This document shows positions 17,212 to 24,903 of a stretch of 43,905 nt of DNA, one piece after another. Numbering within the stretch: position 1 is the stretch's first letter; every line of letters begins with the position of its first letter. The position numbers and the translations under genes were made by a program. Below the pieces are notes generated by a model, which worked only from the letters and a program-made list of their open reading frames with translations, had not been told where the DNA came from and made no database searches. The stretch is from Bacillus paralicheniformis (GTDB taxonomy: Bacteria; Bacillota; Bacilli; Bacillales; Bacillaceae): NCBI RefSeq assembly GCF_001042485.2, contig NZ_LBMN02000015.1, positions 1-43,905 of the forward strand, read 5' to 3'.

Positions 17212-18076
17212 GGTCAAGTGGATCAAGCTGAGTACGCAAATGTTTGAAGACGAAAAAATCAAACTGATTGAACAGATGCCGGAAGCCGACACCATTCTAA
17301 TTATATGGGTCAAGCTGCTGGCCCAGGCTGGGAAAACCAATGCGTCAGGATACATCTACCTAAGCAAAAATATCCCGTATACAGACGAGATGCTGGCAAC
17401 AATTTTCAATCGTCCGTTACCGATCGTAAGAATGGCATTACAGACGTTTCAACAGTTCGGCATGATTGAGATAGATGAACATAATTTCATTAATATTTCA
17501 AATTGGGAAAAGCATCAAAATGTCGAAGGCATGGACCGGGTTCGAAAACTCAACGCCGAACGAAACAAGAGATACAGAGAAAGAAAAAAGCAATTGCAGC
17601 TTTCTTCTCCCCAAAAAAAGAGTGACGTTAGCGTGACGTCACGTGACGGTGCAGATATAGATAAAGAATTAGATAAAGATATAGATAAAGAAAATAATAT
17701 ATTGTCGGGCAAGCCCGACGAGGCATCTTCTGAAAAAGATGAAATTCCTTACAAACTGATCATCGACCTTTTAAACAAAGTCGCTGGAACAAAGTACCGA
17801 CCTACTACACCAAAAACCAAAACCTTAATAAAGGCGCGATGGAATGAAGGTTTTAGATTTGATGATTTCAAACATGTCATTCTAGTCAAATGCGAAGAAT
17901 GGCGCGGCACTGATCTGGACAAGTATCTAAGGCCTGAAACGCTGTTTGGCACTAAATTTGAAAATTATCTTAACCAAAAGCCAAAAGGAGGTAGACCTCA
18001 TGACAGAAACCTTCACCAAAGATCGGGCGGCAAGAGTCAAGGCCGAGTTATCACGGAGGATGACATTCCATACTGA
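17204..18076 (+). CDS. phage replication initiator (replisome organizer, DnaD-like)
   Basis: A 290-aa protein. The N-terminal phage replisome-organizer domain (about 1-120) is a winged helix that starts VKWIKLSTQMFEDEKIKL, a family hallmark. A low-complexity acidic linker (about 145-180) follows, then a conserved C-terminal phage domain (about 185-265; IIDLLNKVAGTKYRPTT, WRGTDLDKYLRPETLFG). It should bind the phage origin and recruit the loader encoded next door. The linker-coding DNA contains a candidate origin. It overlaps the next gene by 77 nt. Confidence 0.9.
   Translation: MAEVKWIKLSTQMFEDEKIKLIEQMPEADTILIIWVKLLAQAGKTNASGYIYLSKNIPYTDEMLATIFNRPLPIVRMALQTFQQFGMIEIDEHNFINISNWEKHQNVEGMDRVRKLNAERNKRYRERKKQLQLSSPQKKSDVSVTSRDGADIDKELDKDIDKENNILSGKPDEASSEKDEIPYKLIIDLLNKVAGTKYRPTTPKTKTLIKARWNEGFRFDDFKHVILVKCEEWRGTDLDKYLRPETLFGTKFENYLNQKPKGGRPHDRNLHQRSGGKSQGRVITEDDIPY
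17622..17700. other. candidate phage replication origin inside the initiator gene
   Basis: Three GTGACG repeats start at 17622, 17633 and 17643 (one helical turn apart). They are interlaced with a 12-bp palindrome CGTCACGTGACG (17637-17648). Next comes an AT-rich run (17653-17700) with GATATAGATAAAGAA-type repeats. Iterons beside a melting region inside the initiator gene is the lambda-O type of layout. This part encodes the variable linker, which is free to hold DNA signals. Confidence 0.55.
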
Positions 18077-18893
18077 TGAGAATGGAAAGCCTGTCTATTG
18101 CCGCAAGCATACAAGGCTCATTGGAGGAGAAGAGAAGCCTTACCCGGTTCAACTGATGAAACTGCGAGACGGCTCAATAAAATGTCCTATGTGTGAAAGA
18201 GAACAGCGAAATAAGGAAATCGAGCGTGAAGCCGAGATATGGCGCCGCCAGGTGGAACGGCAGATTTTATCGACTTACTCCCTAATTGCCGACCCTACTC
18301 TTAAAAAAGCAACATTCGAAACGTTCCGCAGCTACAACCAAGAGGACGAGCAGAATAAACGCAGGATGATGGAGCTTGTCAGCCGAATCAAGGCAGGCGC
18401 TGTGATGAACATCTTTTTGACAGGAGAGTCTAACGCCGGAAAAAGTCATCTTGCAATGGCCGCCCTTAAAGAACTGAACAAAAATGATTCCGAAGAGTAC
18501 GCGAAGTCAGCCCTCTTTGTTAACAGTGATGCCCTCATGAGGCGAATTAAAAACTCATTTAAAGATGACTCCGAAAAGTTGACAGAGGCTTTTGCAATCG
18601 AGCTGCTGACAAGGGTTGATTATCTCGTAATCGATGACCTGGGCGCCGAAGTAGGGGACACGGACAACGAAAACAGAGCCGCAAATGATTTTATTCATCG
18701 TGTATGGTATGGGGTTTCTACTGGCCGTCAAGGAAAAGTAACGATCATCACGACCAATCTTTCAGGTGTGGCTTTAACCAAACTCTATGACAAGAAAACT
18801 GTTAGCCGTCTGACAGCACATCTTGAAACGATTCAGTTTTTAGAAAAACAAAAAGAGAAAAAGGGGCGGAAAGCTCCTGCTTTAACCTTTTAG
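18000..18893 (+). CDS. DnaC/DnaI-like helicase loader ATPase
   Basis: A 297-aa AAA+ protein. A putative zinc site (C34, H37, C62, C65) lies in the N-terminal half. Walker A is GESNAGKS (142-149), Walker B is YLVIDDLGAE (208-217), a sensor-1 type segment is VTIITTNLS, and an arginine follows in KKTVSRLTAHLE. It would load the host replicative helicase at the phage origin. Start ATG 18000 follows AAAGGAGGTAG; the longer in-frame reading from 17946 is inside the initiator gene and lacks a site. Confidence 0.9.
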   Translation: MTETFTKDRAARVKAELSRRMTFHTDENGKPVYCRKHTRLIGGEEKPYPVQLMKLRDGSIKCPMCEREQRNKEIEREAEIWRRQVERQILSTYSLIADPTLKKATFETFRSYNQEDEQNKRRMMELVSRIKAGAVMNIFLTGESNAGKSHLAMAALKELNKNDSEEYAKSALFVNSDALMRRIKNSFKDDSEKLTEAFAIELLTRVDYLVIDDLGAEVGDTDNENRAANDFIHRVWYGVSTGRQGKVTIITTNLSGVALTKLYDKKTVSRLTAHLETIQFLEKQKEKKGRKAPALTF

Positions 18894-18906
18894 GAGATGA
18901 AAATAA

Positions 18907-19065
18907 GTGAAGGATACTAACTTGAAAACGATCATGCCGGGCGTGTGGGGGCATGTGGCAACCGATAAAACACCGGAGGAACTCAAGCAAGGATTAAAGG
19001 AAATTGAACAAAAACTAGAAAATTGGCTGGCTTATTGGTCAAATGTACGGAGGGAGAACGCATGA
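18907..19065 (+). CDS. small hypothetical phage protein (GTG start)
   Basis: A 52-aa protein, MKDTNLKTIMPGVWGH... with a helical C-terminal half (LKEIEQKLENWLAYW). GTG at 18907 follows AGGAGATG. It overlaps the next gene by 4 nt (ATGA). No function recognised. Confidence 0.6.
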   Translation: MKDTNLKTIMPGVWGHVATDKTPEELKQGLKEIEQKLENWLAYWSNVRRENA

Positions 19066-19220
19066 AACATGGTAAGCGACCTACACGCGCGCAGAAGCAA
19101 ATCATCAAAAAGAACGGTTTAAACCCTGAGAATTGGCTGGTATCAAAGAATCTGCAGCATGAACAAAGATTAGTAGTTGTTCACCGTCATACCGGTACCG
19201 TGCGGGAGTGTTGGGCGTGA
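19062..19220 (+). CDS. small basic phage protein (DUF6906-like)
   Basis: A 52-aa basic protein. The string KRPTRAQKQIIKKNGLNPENWLV, followed by VVHRHTGTVRE, is a common small protein of Bacillus phages (DUF6906, from memory). GGAGGGAG precedes the ATG. Function unknown. Overlaps both neighbours by 4 nt. Confidence 0.7.
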   Translation: MKHGKRPTRAQKQIIKKNGLNPENWLVSKNLQHEQRLVVVHRHTGTVRECWA

Positions 19221-19765
19221 AAAAGACTGCCCGCGCTGATCGTTTAGAAATTGCTCTGGATAACTTGAATTATGAATGGTCATATGTCCAGCTTTGTAAA
19301 TTGATAGATTACTGGTATGACGGCAAATCGTTATATGACGCTGCCGATCTTCTGAGAAGAAAACCGGACGAGCTTTTGATTCTGATTGTGGACCTTGCAA
19401 AAAGAAGGATTCTCCCTCATAGGCCTTACGGTATAAGCGCGAATCCGAGAATATGGATTAGTCCGCAAATGATGAAAACGAAAAAGAACGGAGTAAGACA
19501 GCTATTCTGTGAAAGTCCTGTTTATATCCCGTTCCTTGAAAATAATTTTATTTGGTATGATCAGGAGCTTTATAGGTTTAGAGATTTGTGGGATCGGGGT
19601 CAGTCCATTATCAAAATAGCAAAATCCTTTAAAAGAGAAATAGAAGAATTATTATTCCTCGTCATTGATCAGGGGAACAAGGGAATAATTCAGCCGCGAA
19701 ATGGGGGGCTTTTAGGTGAGGAAGCATCAGAACAAGATAAAAGACGGTTCAAAATTATCGTTTGA
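19217..19765 (+). CDS. phage protein with two internal helix-turn-helix-like repeats
   Basis: A 182-aa protein from GTG 19217 (overlap GTGA with the previous stop; GGGAG upstream). It contains two related segments of about 55 residues. The first runs roughly 17-72 (W.. LIDYWYDGKS.. DELLILIVD.. ILPHRPYG), the second roughly 115-170 (W.. FRDLWDRGQS.. EELLFLVID.. IIQPRNGG). Each looks like a helical DNA-binding unit. Unknown function; regulator of phage replication or transcription is a guess. Confidence 0.7.
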   Translation: MKKTARADRLEIALDNLNYEWSYVQLCKLIDYWYDGKSLYDAADLLRRKPDELLILIVDLAKRRILPHRPYGISANPRIWISPQMMKTKKNGVRQLFCESPVYIPFLENNFIWYDQELYRFRDLWDRGQSIIKIAKSFKREIEELLFLVIDQGNKGIIQPRNGGLLGEEASEQDKRRFKIIV

Positions 19766-19869
19766 AAAAGCATCCTTACAGCAGCTTTTAGTCATTATCA
19801 GGTTTGAACATTGTCCAAAGCGTTATAAAAATGCCGCTTTGAAAAATCTTTTAAAGAGGTGAAATATGC

Positions 19870-20019
19870 ATGACAGAACAGGAGCGTATGGAAAAAATCG
19901 AATGGATCAATTTGATCGAAAGGTACGGGAAGGAGTCGCTTAAACAGAAGAGCGATGAGGAAATCGAAAAGCTTTATAATCTGGCTATGCTCAGGCAAAC
20001 AGATGATGTGTTTGCATAA
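19870..20019 (+). CDS. small phage protein (BH0509-like)
   Basis: A 49-aa protein (MTEQERMEKIEWINLIERYG... with SDEEIEKLYN). This 'SDEEIEKLY' pattern is common in short Bacillus phage proteins of the BH0509 type, from memory. AGAGGTGAAA precedes the ATG. A second ATG 4 nt upstream opens another frame of 25 codons and was rejected. The gap 19766-19869 has no gene. Confidence 0.6.
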   Translation: MTEQERMEKIEWINLIERYGKESLKQKSDEEIEKLYNLAMLRQTDDVFA

Positions 20020-20089
20020 AAAAACCAGAGCATAAAAAGCCCCGGAAATAAAACCTGAACACTTTTATTTTAACACGGGGGTGCGGCTG

Positions 20090-20290
20090 GTGAACAGTCC
20101 TAAAAAGATCGACGTCAATCAAGAATTATCAAGGAAAATTGAAGACGGGAAGGTCACTGTCATCGTTTTAGATGGATTGAACGGAACGGCATATGAAGCA
20201 GAGGCCCCGGAACACGGCAGAACGATCATCGAAACGTTTAAAGGTGCTTTTTCCCGAATTAATCTTGAATCATCACACAAATTTAATTAA
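20090..20290 (+). CDS. XtrA/YqaO-family phage protein
   Basis: A 66-aa protein with the pattern IDVNQELSRKIEDGKVTVIVLDGLNGTAYEAEAPEHGRTIIETFKG, seen in XtrA (PBSX) and YqaO (skin element) of B. subtilis. Function is unknown in all. GTG 20090 is preferred to GTG 20081 because GGGGGTG ends 6 bp before it. Confidence 0.72.
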   Translation: MNSPKKIDVNQELSRKIEDGKVTVIVLDGLNGTAYEAEAPEHGRTIIETFKGAFSRINLESSHKFN

Positions 20291-20293
20291 TTT

Positions 20294-20311
20294 GCAGGGG
20301 CTTTCCCCTGC
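20294..20311 (+). promoter_or_regulatory. hairpin before a ribosome site
   Basis: GCAGGGG, loop CTTT, CCCCTGC: a perfect 7-bp GC stem between two genes, followed directly by GGGGGAGGA, the ribosome site of the gene at 20326. There is no T tract, so it is not a terminator. It may stabilise the mRNA 5' side or tune translation. Confidence 0.5.
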
Positions 20312-20325
20312 GGGGGAGGAACGGA

Positions 20326-20559
20326 ATGTTTAAAGCGAAGTCAATCACCTTTAATTCTGAAACTTATATGCTTGGTCAAAAATATAAGCCGCCAGGCTTC
20401 ACAAAGATGGCGACTGTCACAAACATCGTAGATAATCGGAATGCCTTTTTACATAACGATGGCGGTTTTGAGGTCCGCTTTGATTCAGGGGATTTCTTAC
20501 GGATTTATTCAAACGATGTTGTCATCCATTGGGAACAGACGGGGGGTGAGAAGGGATGA
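20326..20559 (+). CDS. hypothetical phage protein
   Basis: A 77-aa, probably beta-rich protein of unknown function. GGGGGAGGA precedes the ATG. It overlaps the next gene by 4 nt (ATGA). Confidence 0.7.
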   Translation: MFKAKSITFNSETYMLGQKYKPPGFTKMATVTNIVDNRNAFLHNDGGFEVRFDSGDFLRIYSNDVVIHWEQTGGEKG

Positions 20560-20807
20560 CACTTTTGCAGTCTTCATTACTTCATACAATCAAGGCACAG
20601 CGAAATAGCATGATGACCATTGATGAGCTGGCCGAGAAGTACGAACTTCACCCGGATTACGTGAAATCGATCATTGAGCGCACTGAAGGGCTGGCGATTA
20701 AGGGCAACGTTGCTTATGTACAGAAACAATCTTTTCTGCTGCCTGCACTTGGGGTTGCCAGCCTGTTCGTGGCAATCGTGATCCTTCCGCAGATGATAGG
20801 GGGATGA
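20556..20807 (+). CDS. small membrane-anchored protein with a helix-turn-helix-like part
   Basis: An 83-aa protein. Residues about 20-50 (TIDELAEKYELHPDYVKSIIERTEG) resemble a helix-turn-helix; residues about 60-80 (FLLPALGVASLFVAIVILP) form one membrane span at the C-terminus. It ends 3 bp before the methyltransferase start and is probably co-translated. Function unknown. An internal ATG pair near 20610 would drop only the first 18 residues. Confidence 0.7.
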   Translation: MTLLQSSLLHTIKAQRNSMMTIDELAEKYELHPDYVKSIIERTEGLAIKGNVAYVQKQSFLLPALGVASLFVAIVILPQMIGG

Positions 20808-20810
20808 CCG

Positions 20811-22181
20811 GTGAAGCAGCTTAGTTTATTTAGAGAAATCATAGTTGATAATTTCGCGGGAGGCGGCGGTGCCAGTACCGGAATTGAACTGGCTACTGGG
20901 CTATCCGTGGATATTGCGATTAACCATGATCCGGCGGCCATTGCCATGCATCAGGTAAATCACCCGGATACTGAACATTATTGTGAGTCTGTTTGGGAAG
21001 TTGACCCAAGGGAAGTAGCCAAAGGTCGGCCGATTGGTTTAGCCTGGTTCTCCCCGGACTGCAAGCATTTTTCAAAGGCCAAGGGCGGCAAACCCGTCGA
21101 GAAGAGCATACGGGGGCTTGCATGGGTAGCGGTCAGGTGGGCAGCCACGGTAAGCCCGCGGGTAATCATTCTTGAAAACGTCGAAGAGTTTCAGACGTGG
21201 GGGCCTCTTACTAAGGACGGGAGACCGGACCCAGACAAAAAGGGATATACGTTCCGGTCTTTTGTCAGGGCGTTAAACAAACACGGATACAAAGTGGAAT
21301 GGAGAGAATTGAAGGCGTGTGATTACGGCGCCCCGACAATACGAAAAAGGCTGTTCTTAATCGCGCGGCGGGATGGCCGGCCGATCATATGGCCTGAGCC
21401 GACACACGGCGATCCAAAAAGCACAGCGGTGAAATCCGGAAAACTCAGGCCTTGGCGGACTGCCTCCGAGATTATGGACTGGTCACTCGAAACGCCATCC
21501 ATATTTGATAGAAAAAAGCCATTATCAGAAAATACGTTGAGGCGAATCGCCCGCGGTATTCAGCGATTTGTCATAGAAAGCAAAAAGCCTTTCGTGGTGG
21601 GAGATCGCGGTAATTCACTTATTCAAATGGGTTACGGCGATCCTGAAGGCCGGCGGGTGCTGGATTTAAAAAAGCCTCTTGGAACTATCACGGCGGGCGG
21701 AAATAAATTCGCCATTGCTACAAGCCACCTGATTAAACTTCGCGGCACTTGCAAAGACGGTCAGCCTGTTACAAATCCTATGCCAACGATTACGGCGGGC
21801 GGGCTACATGTAGGTGAAGTTAGGGCCTTCCTAACAAAATATTACGGATCGGATATCGGGCAATCTTTGGATAATCCCCTTCATACAGTCACAACGAAGG
21901 ATCGTTTTGGATTAGTCACAATAAAAGGTGAAAACTATCAAATCACAGACATAGGCATGCGAATGCTTCAGCCTCATGAATTGTTTGCGGCCCAAGGATT
22001 CCCGAGTGATTACGTGATTGATAGAGACATAAACGGGGTGAAGTATTCAAAAGCGAAACAGGTCGAGCGGTGCGGGAATGCTGTTCCTCCGCCGTTTGCA
22101 GAGCATCTTGTCAGAGCGAATCTCCCTGAACTATGTGTAAATGATGATATGACCAAATTTACTAGATTGAAAGCTAATTAA
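20811..22181 (+). CDS. orphan DNA cytosine-C5 methyltransferase
   Basis: A 456-aa C5-MTase. Motif I is FAGGGGAS (15-22), motif IV holds the catalytic C84 in WFSPDCKHFS (the usual PPC is SPDC here), motif VI is LENVEEF (121-127), motif VIII is RKRLFLIAR (178-186) and motif X is CGNAVPPPF (421-429). A recognition region at about 285-370 has three repeats (GTITAGG 291-297, PTITAGG 325-331, HTVTTK 358-363). No restriction gene is near, so it probably protects phage DNA from host enzymes. GTG start. Target unknown. Confidence 0.93.
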   Translation: MKQLSLFREIIVDNFAGGGGASTGIELATGLSVDIAINHDPAAIAMHQVNHPDTEHYCESVWEVDPREVAKGRPIGLAWFSPDCKHFSKAKGGKPVEKSIRGLAWVAVRWAATVSPRVIILENVEEFQTWGPLTKDGRPDPDKKGYTFRSFVRALNKHGYKVEWRELKACDYGAPTIRKRLFLIARRDGRPIIWPEPTHGDPKSTAVKSGKLRPWRTASEIMDWSLETPSIFDRKKPLSENTLRRIARGIQRFVIESKKPFVVGDRGNSLIQMGYGDPEGRRVLDLKKPLGTITAGGNKFAIATSHLIKLRGTCKDGQPVTNPMPTITAGGLHVGEVRAFLTKYYGSDIGQSLDNPLHTVTTKDRFGLVTIKGENYQITDIGMRMLQPHELFAAQGFPSDYVIDRDINGVKYSKAKQVERCGNAVPPPFAEHLVRANLPELCVNDDMTKFTRLKAN

Positions 22182-22201
22182 AAAATTAGGAGGAAATAAC
22201 A

Positions 22202-22885
22202 ATGAATTTAAATCAAATGGTAAATGAAAGCTTGAAAAACATTGAGGAAGAGGGCTTTGTCCAAGCCACAGTCGAAAAGAAAATGAAGCAGACAATGGAG
22301 AGCATCATTGACGATATTTTTTCATCTTGGAGCAACTTTGGTAAAAATCTCAAAGAGCATATTCAGCAGGAACTAAAGGTTAATTTGGATGAGCTGAAAC
22401 TTGAGGCATACAATCATATGATCCTGAATGTAGTCAAAGAAAAAATGGACGAGGCTATTCATGTGCAAGGGACTGAAAAAATTAAAAAGCAACTAGACTA
22501 CCTGCTTTCAGATACCAAGACAGAATATAAACTGTCTGAAATTATCGAAAGAATGAAAGATAAAGCCATGGAGTGGGATTCAGATGAATACTATGACAGA
22601 CAAATTTCATTACATGTTGAAAAAGCTTCAGTTTTGTCATTTGTTTACTTTGATAAAGAAGAATATAAAGAGAAATATGAATGTCAGTATAAACTTTCGA
22701 TCGACAATGAGGGGCGACTTAATAGCTGTCGAATTGATGATAAGGAATTTGACAATAAAGTTATCATGGGCGGCTTGCACGGTGTAGACGAGCTTTTGTT
22801 CAAGATTTATACTACCGGCGCCAAAGTCCTTTTAGATGAAAATGATATTAGTGTCTACTATCCAAGTGAAGACGAGGATTATTGA
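22202..22885 (+). CDS. hypothetical phage protein, coiled-coil rich
   Basis: A 227-aa charged protein. The first two thirds are helical with coiled-coil character; the last part (about 160-225) looks like a small alpha/beta domain. AGGAGG lies 8 bp before the ATG. Codon use is more AT-rich than in the methyltransferase. No family recognised. Confidence 0.72.
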   Translation: MNLNQMVNESLKNIEEEGFVQATVEKKMKQTMESIIDDIFSSWSNFGKNLKEHIQQELKVNLDELKLEAYNHMILNVVKEKMDEAIHVQGTEKIKKQLDYLLSDTKTEYKLSEIIERMKDKAMEWDSDEYYDRQISLHVEKASVLSFVYFDKEEYKEKYECQYKLSIDNEGRLNSCRIDDKEFDNKVIMGGLHGVDELLFKIYTTGAKVLLDENDISVYYPSEDEDY

Positions 22886-22958
22886 TCGATTTTTAGCTAA
22901 AGAGGAGGGCTGCTCCCCTCTTATCATTACACGGCCGGAGCCGGGAAGGAGAAGCGAA

Positions 22959-23141
22959 ATGAGCGATCATATAGCAGATGTAATAGAATGCCCTCACTGC
23001 AAAGGGAAAGTATTAAACATTCACGATTATTTAGAGGTTGGCGATGAGGCCGGAGAGTTTGAAATGAAATGCGAAAGTTGCAAAAAGCCTTTTAAAGTTG
23101 ATTTTTATAGTGTGTTTTATTTTGCAACCGAAAAAATATGA
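22959..23141 (+). CDS. small zinc-ribbon phage protein
   Basis: A 60-aa protein with two cysteine pairs, ECPHC and KCESC, about 30 residues apart, which should bind one zinc. ATG 22959 follows GGAAGGAG. The long in-frame upstream extension overlaps the previous gene and was rejected. Confidence 0.7.
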   Translation: MSDHIADVIECPHCKGKVLNIHDYLEVGDEAGEFEMKCESCKKPFKVDFYSVFYFATEKI

Positions 23142-23170
23142 TTGGTCGGCGCCAGGAAGGGAGAAACGCT

Positions 23171-23305
23171 ATGAAACAGGATTACAAGGCTGTTTTGCAG
23201 CAAGCTATCGATATTTTCGATCGGAAATACGGGGCTAACGGCAGATTATACCTCATGTTCTGGCTGCAAGACAACTTGATGAAAACCGTCGGCGGACGGA
23301 AATAA
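23171..23305 (+). CDS. small hypothetical phage protein
   Basis: A 44-aa helical protein (MKQDYKAVLQQAIDIFDRKYG...). GGAAGGGAG precedes the ATG. No family recognised. Confidence 0.55.
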   Translation: MKQDYKAVLQQAIDIFDRKYGANGRLYLMFWLQDNLMKTVGGRK

Positions 23306-23322
23306 AGAAAGGGGAATAAACC

Positions 23323-23589
23323 ATGAAATACTTTGAAATCCAAGAACCATATTACGCGTTGATTGCGGTAGAGGACGATAAGAAATTGGCTGAGGTGTAT
23401 GTCAAAACGGCTGCCGATGATGACGGAACATTGAAAGAAAGCATAAAAGAGGTTAGTCGAGAATATGCGCTTGGATGTGTCGTAGAGTCTGTTTCAAAGA
23501 CTGATCCTGAAATGAGTGTTTCAGAGTTTGTAAATGACTTTGATAAAAGGAAAAATGGTTGGCTAATACTTGATGGGAGTCTGGCATGA
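23323..23589 (+). CDS. hypothetical phage protein
   Basis: An 88-aa acidic protein of unknown function (MKYFEIQEPYYALIAVEDDKK...). GAAAGGGG precedes the ATG. It is the last gene before a terminator, so it closes the middle early operon. Confidence 0.7.
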   Translation: MKYFEIQEPYYALIAVEDDKKLAEVYVKTAADDDGTLKESIKEVSREYALGCVVESVSKTDPEMSVSEFVNDFDKRKNGWLILDGSLA

Positions 23590-23641
23590 TCATAGCAGTC
23601 GCGAAGAAAAATAACTGAATATGTCCTAGATGGAATACCTG

Positions 23642-23692
23642 CGGACACTGAACTTACAGCTTTTACGCTGTTTGTTTGGTGTCCGTTTTTTA
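23642..23692 (+). terminator. intrinsic terminator before the late-regulator operon
   Basis: CGGACAC (23642-23648) pairs with GTGTCCG (23679-23685), followed by six T. An inner hairpin ACAGC/GCTGT (23656-23660 with 23667-23671) sits within. It separates the early operon from arpU and its companions. Confidence 0.82.
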
Positions 23693-23730
23693 TTTGTACC
23701 GGCTGCGGTCTAGCGAAAGGAGCAATAGAC

Positions 23731-23859
23731 ATGAAACCTACCAAAAGAAAACGCCCTGAAAAAGTGCAGGAACGCTCTGAGCGCTTTTGGAGAGAGATTA
23801 TGGGGCAAAACAAGCAGATTCTTAAACGAGGCAAAGGCGGCGCTTATAAGCGCAAATAA
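23731..23859 (+). CDS. very small basic phage protein
   Basis: A 42-aa, highly basic protein (MKPTKRKRPEKVQERSERFW... ending KGGAYKRK). GAAAGGAG precedes the ATG and the next gene starts 16 bp on. Likely nucleic-acid binding by charge; otherwise unknown. Confidence 0.55.
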   Translation: MKPTKRKRPEKVQERSERFWREIMGQNKQILKRGKGGAYKRK

Positions 23860-23875
23860 AAGGAGGAATTAATCA

Positions 23876-24316
23876 ATGTTATTTCAATTACCCGAAATCG
23901 ATAGAGAAGCAACCAAAAAGAAGGTTGAAGCCATATTGGATAATTACAGGGTGGTTCTCCTGCAAGTGCCAGATGATCTGCTGCCGAAGATAACAGCGGG
24001 TTTTAACATCGTTCCACCGTCAAATACCAACGCGTTTCATTCATCTACCGAGGATACGGCCATCAAAAGAATTGAAATGGAACAGGAACGACATGCCTTT
24101 CTTTTAAAAATTCAAAAGGCTGTGAATCGATTGCCGGCCAATGAACGACAGATCATCATCATGAGGTATATGTCACAAGATCACCGTTTTGATTATGAGG
24201 TTTACAACGAAATCGGGTTAAGCCCGCGCACTTACTTTCGGATAAAATCGCGCGCTTTTTACAATCTGGCTTTTGCATTGAAAGAAGAAGTGTATGTGAA
24301 GGGAAGTGCTTCTTAA
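23876..24316 (+). CDS. ArpU-family late transcription regulator
   Basis: A 146-aa protein of the ArpU type, which carries a sigma-70 region-4-like helix-turn-helix. LPANERQIIIMRYMSQDHRFDYEVYNEIGLSPRTYFRIKSRAFYNLA (about 85-132) is that domain. Such proteins lie before the late operon of many Firmicute prophages and are thought to switch it on. Its likely target is the three-repeat promoter at 25793-25847. It overlaps the recombinase by 1 nt (TAATG). Confidence 0.88.
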   Translation: MLFQLPEIDREATKKKVEAILDNYRVVLLQVPDDLLPKITAGFNIVPPSNTNAFHSSTEDTAIKRIEMEQERHAFLLKIQKAVNRLPANERQIIIMRYMSQDHRFDYEVYNEIGLSPRTYFRIKSRAFYNLAFALKEEVYVKGSAS

Positions 24317-24858
24317 TGAATTTTGTGCAGCCTATCCGGGATATGGACCAGATTTATTATATAAAGAAATTCCTGAGAGAACGGAGTGAAAGAAACTATC
24401 TGCTTTTCGTTACCGGCATAAACTCAGGCTTGCGTATATCCGATTTACTTCGTTTAAGAGTCCGCGACGCCAAACGAATGTACATCGATTTACGCGAGAA
24501 GAAAACCGGCAAGCAGAAACGAATCAAAATAAATAAGGCCCTAAAAAAGGCCCTGGCTGATTACATTAAAGACAAGGATAACCAGGAATTTTTGTTTAAG
24601 AGCCGAGAAGGGCTTAACAAACCAATCAGCAGAAGCACGGCATACAACATATTGAAAGAGGCGGCGGAATACGTCGGACTTGATGGGATCGGCACCCACA
24701 CCATGAGAAAAACGTTCGGTTATTGGCACTATAAAAAATTCAAAGACGTGGCTCTGCTGCAAGAGATATTCAACCATTCCAGCCCGGACGTTACGCTTCG
24801 ATATATAGGGATCACTCAAGACACAATGGACCAAACGATGGACTCATTCAGCTTATAA
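24316..24858 (+). CDS. small solo tyrosine recombinase
   Basis: A 180-aa tyrosine recombinase that lacks an arm-binding domain and has little or no core-binding domain. All catalytic residues are visible: R40 (NSGLRISDLL), a lysine in EKKTGK (about 62-66), H128-xx-R131 (THTMRK), H154 (FNHSS) and Y163 (LRYIG). It is separate from the integrase at 11888. Such genes sit between the late regulator and terminase in several Bacillus prophages; their role is unclear. A nested inverted repeat begins 46 bp after its stop. Confidence 0.9.
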   Translation: MNFVQPIRDMDQIYYIKKFLRERSERNYLLFVTGINSGLRISDLLRLRVRDAKRMYIDLREKKTGKQKRIKINKALKKALADYIKDKDNQEFLFKSREGLNKPISRSTAYNILKEAAEYVGLDGIGTHTMRKTFGYWHYKKFKDVALLQEIFNHSSPDVTLRYIGITQDTMDQTMDSFSL

Positions 24859-24859
24859 G

Positions 24860-24893
24860 CTCATCTGTCTTCAAAACGGATGAGTCTTTTTCT
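24860..24893 (+). terminator. intrinsic terminator after the solo recombinase
   Basis: CTCATCTGT (24860-24868) pairs with ACGGATGAG (24876-24884; one G-T pair), then TCTTTTTC. It isolates the recombinase gene from the intergenic repeat. Confidence 0.85.
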
Positions 24894-24903
24894 GCCTATT
24901 TTA

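Noticed and set aside
17655..17700. Short tandem repeats as a CRISPR array or slipped-strand tract
   Set aside because: Units are too short and irregular for CRISPR. They encode a charged linker in frame and fit an AT-rich origin region better.
23586..23618. 10-codon ORF overlapping the end of the 88-aa gene (ATGA)
   Set aside because: Too short to support and followed directly by a terminator. It may be a remnant, but nothing recognisable remains.
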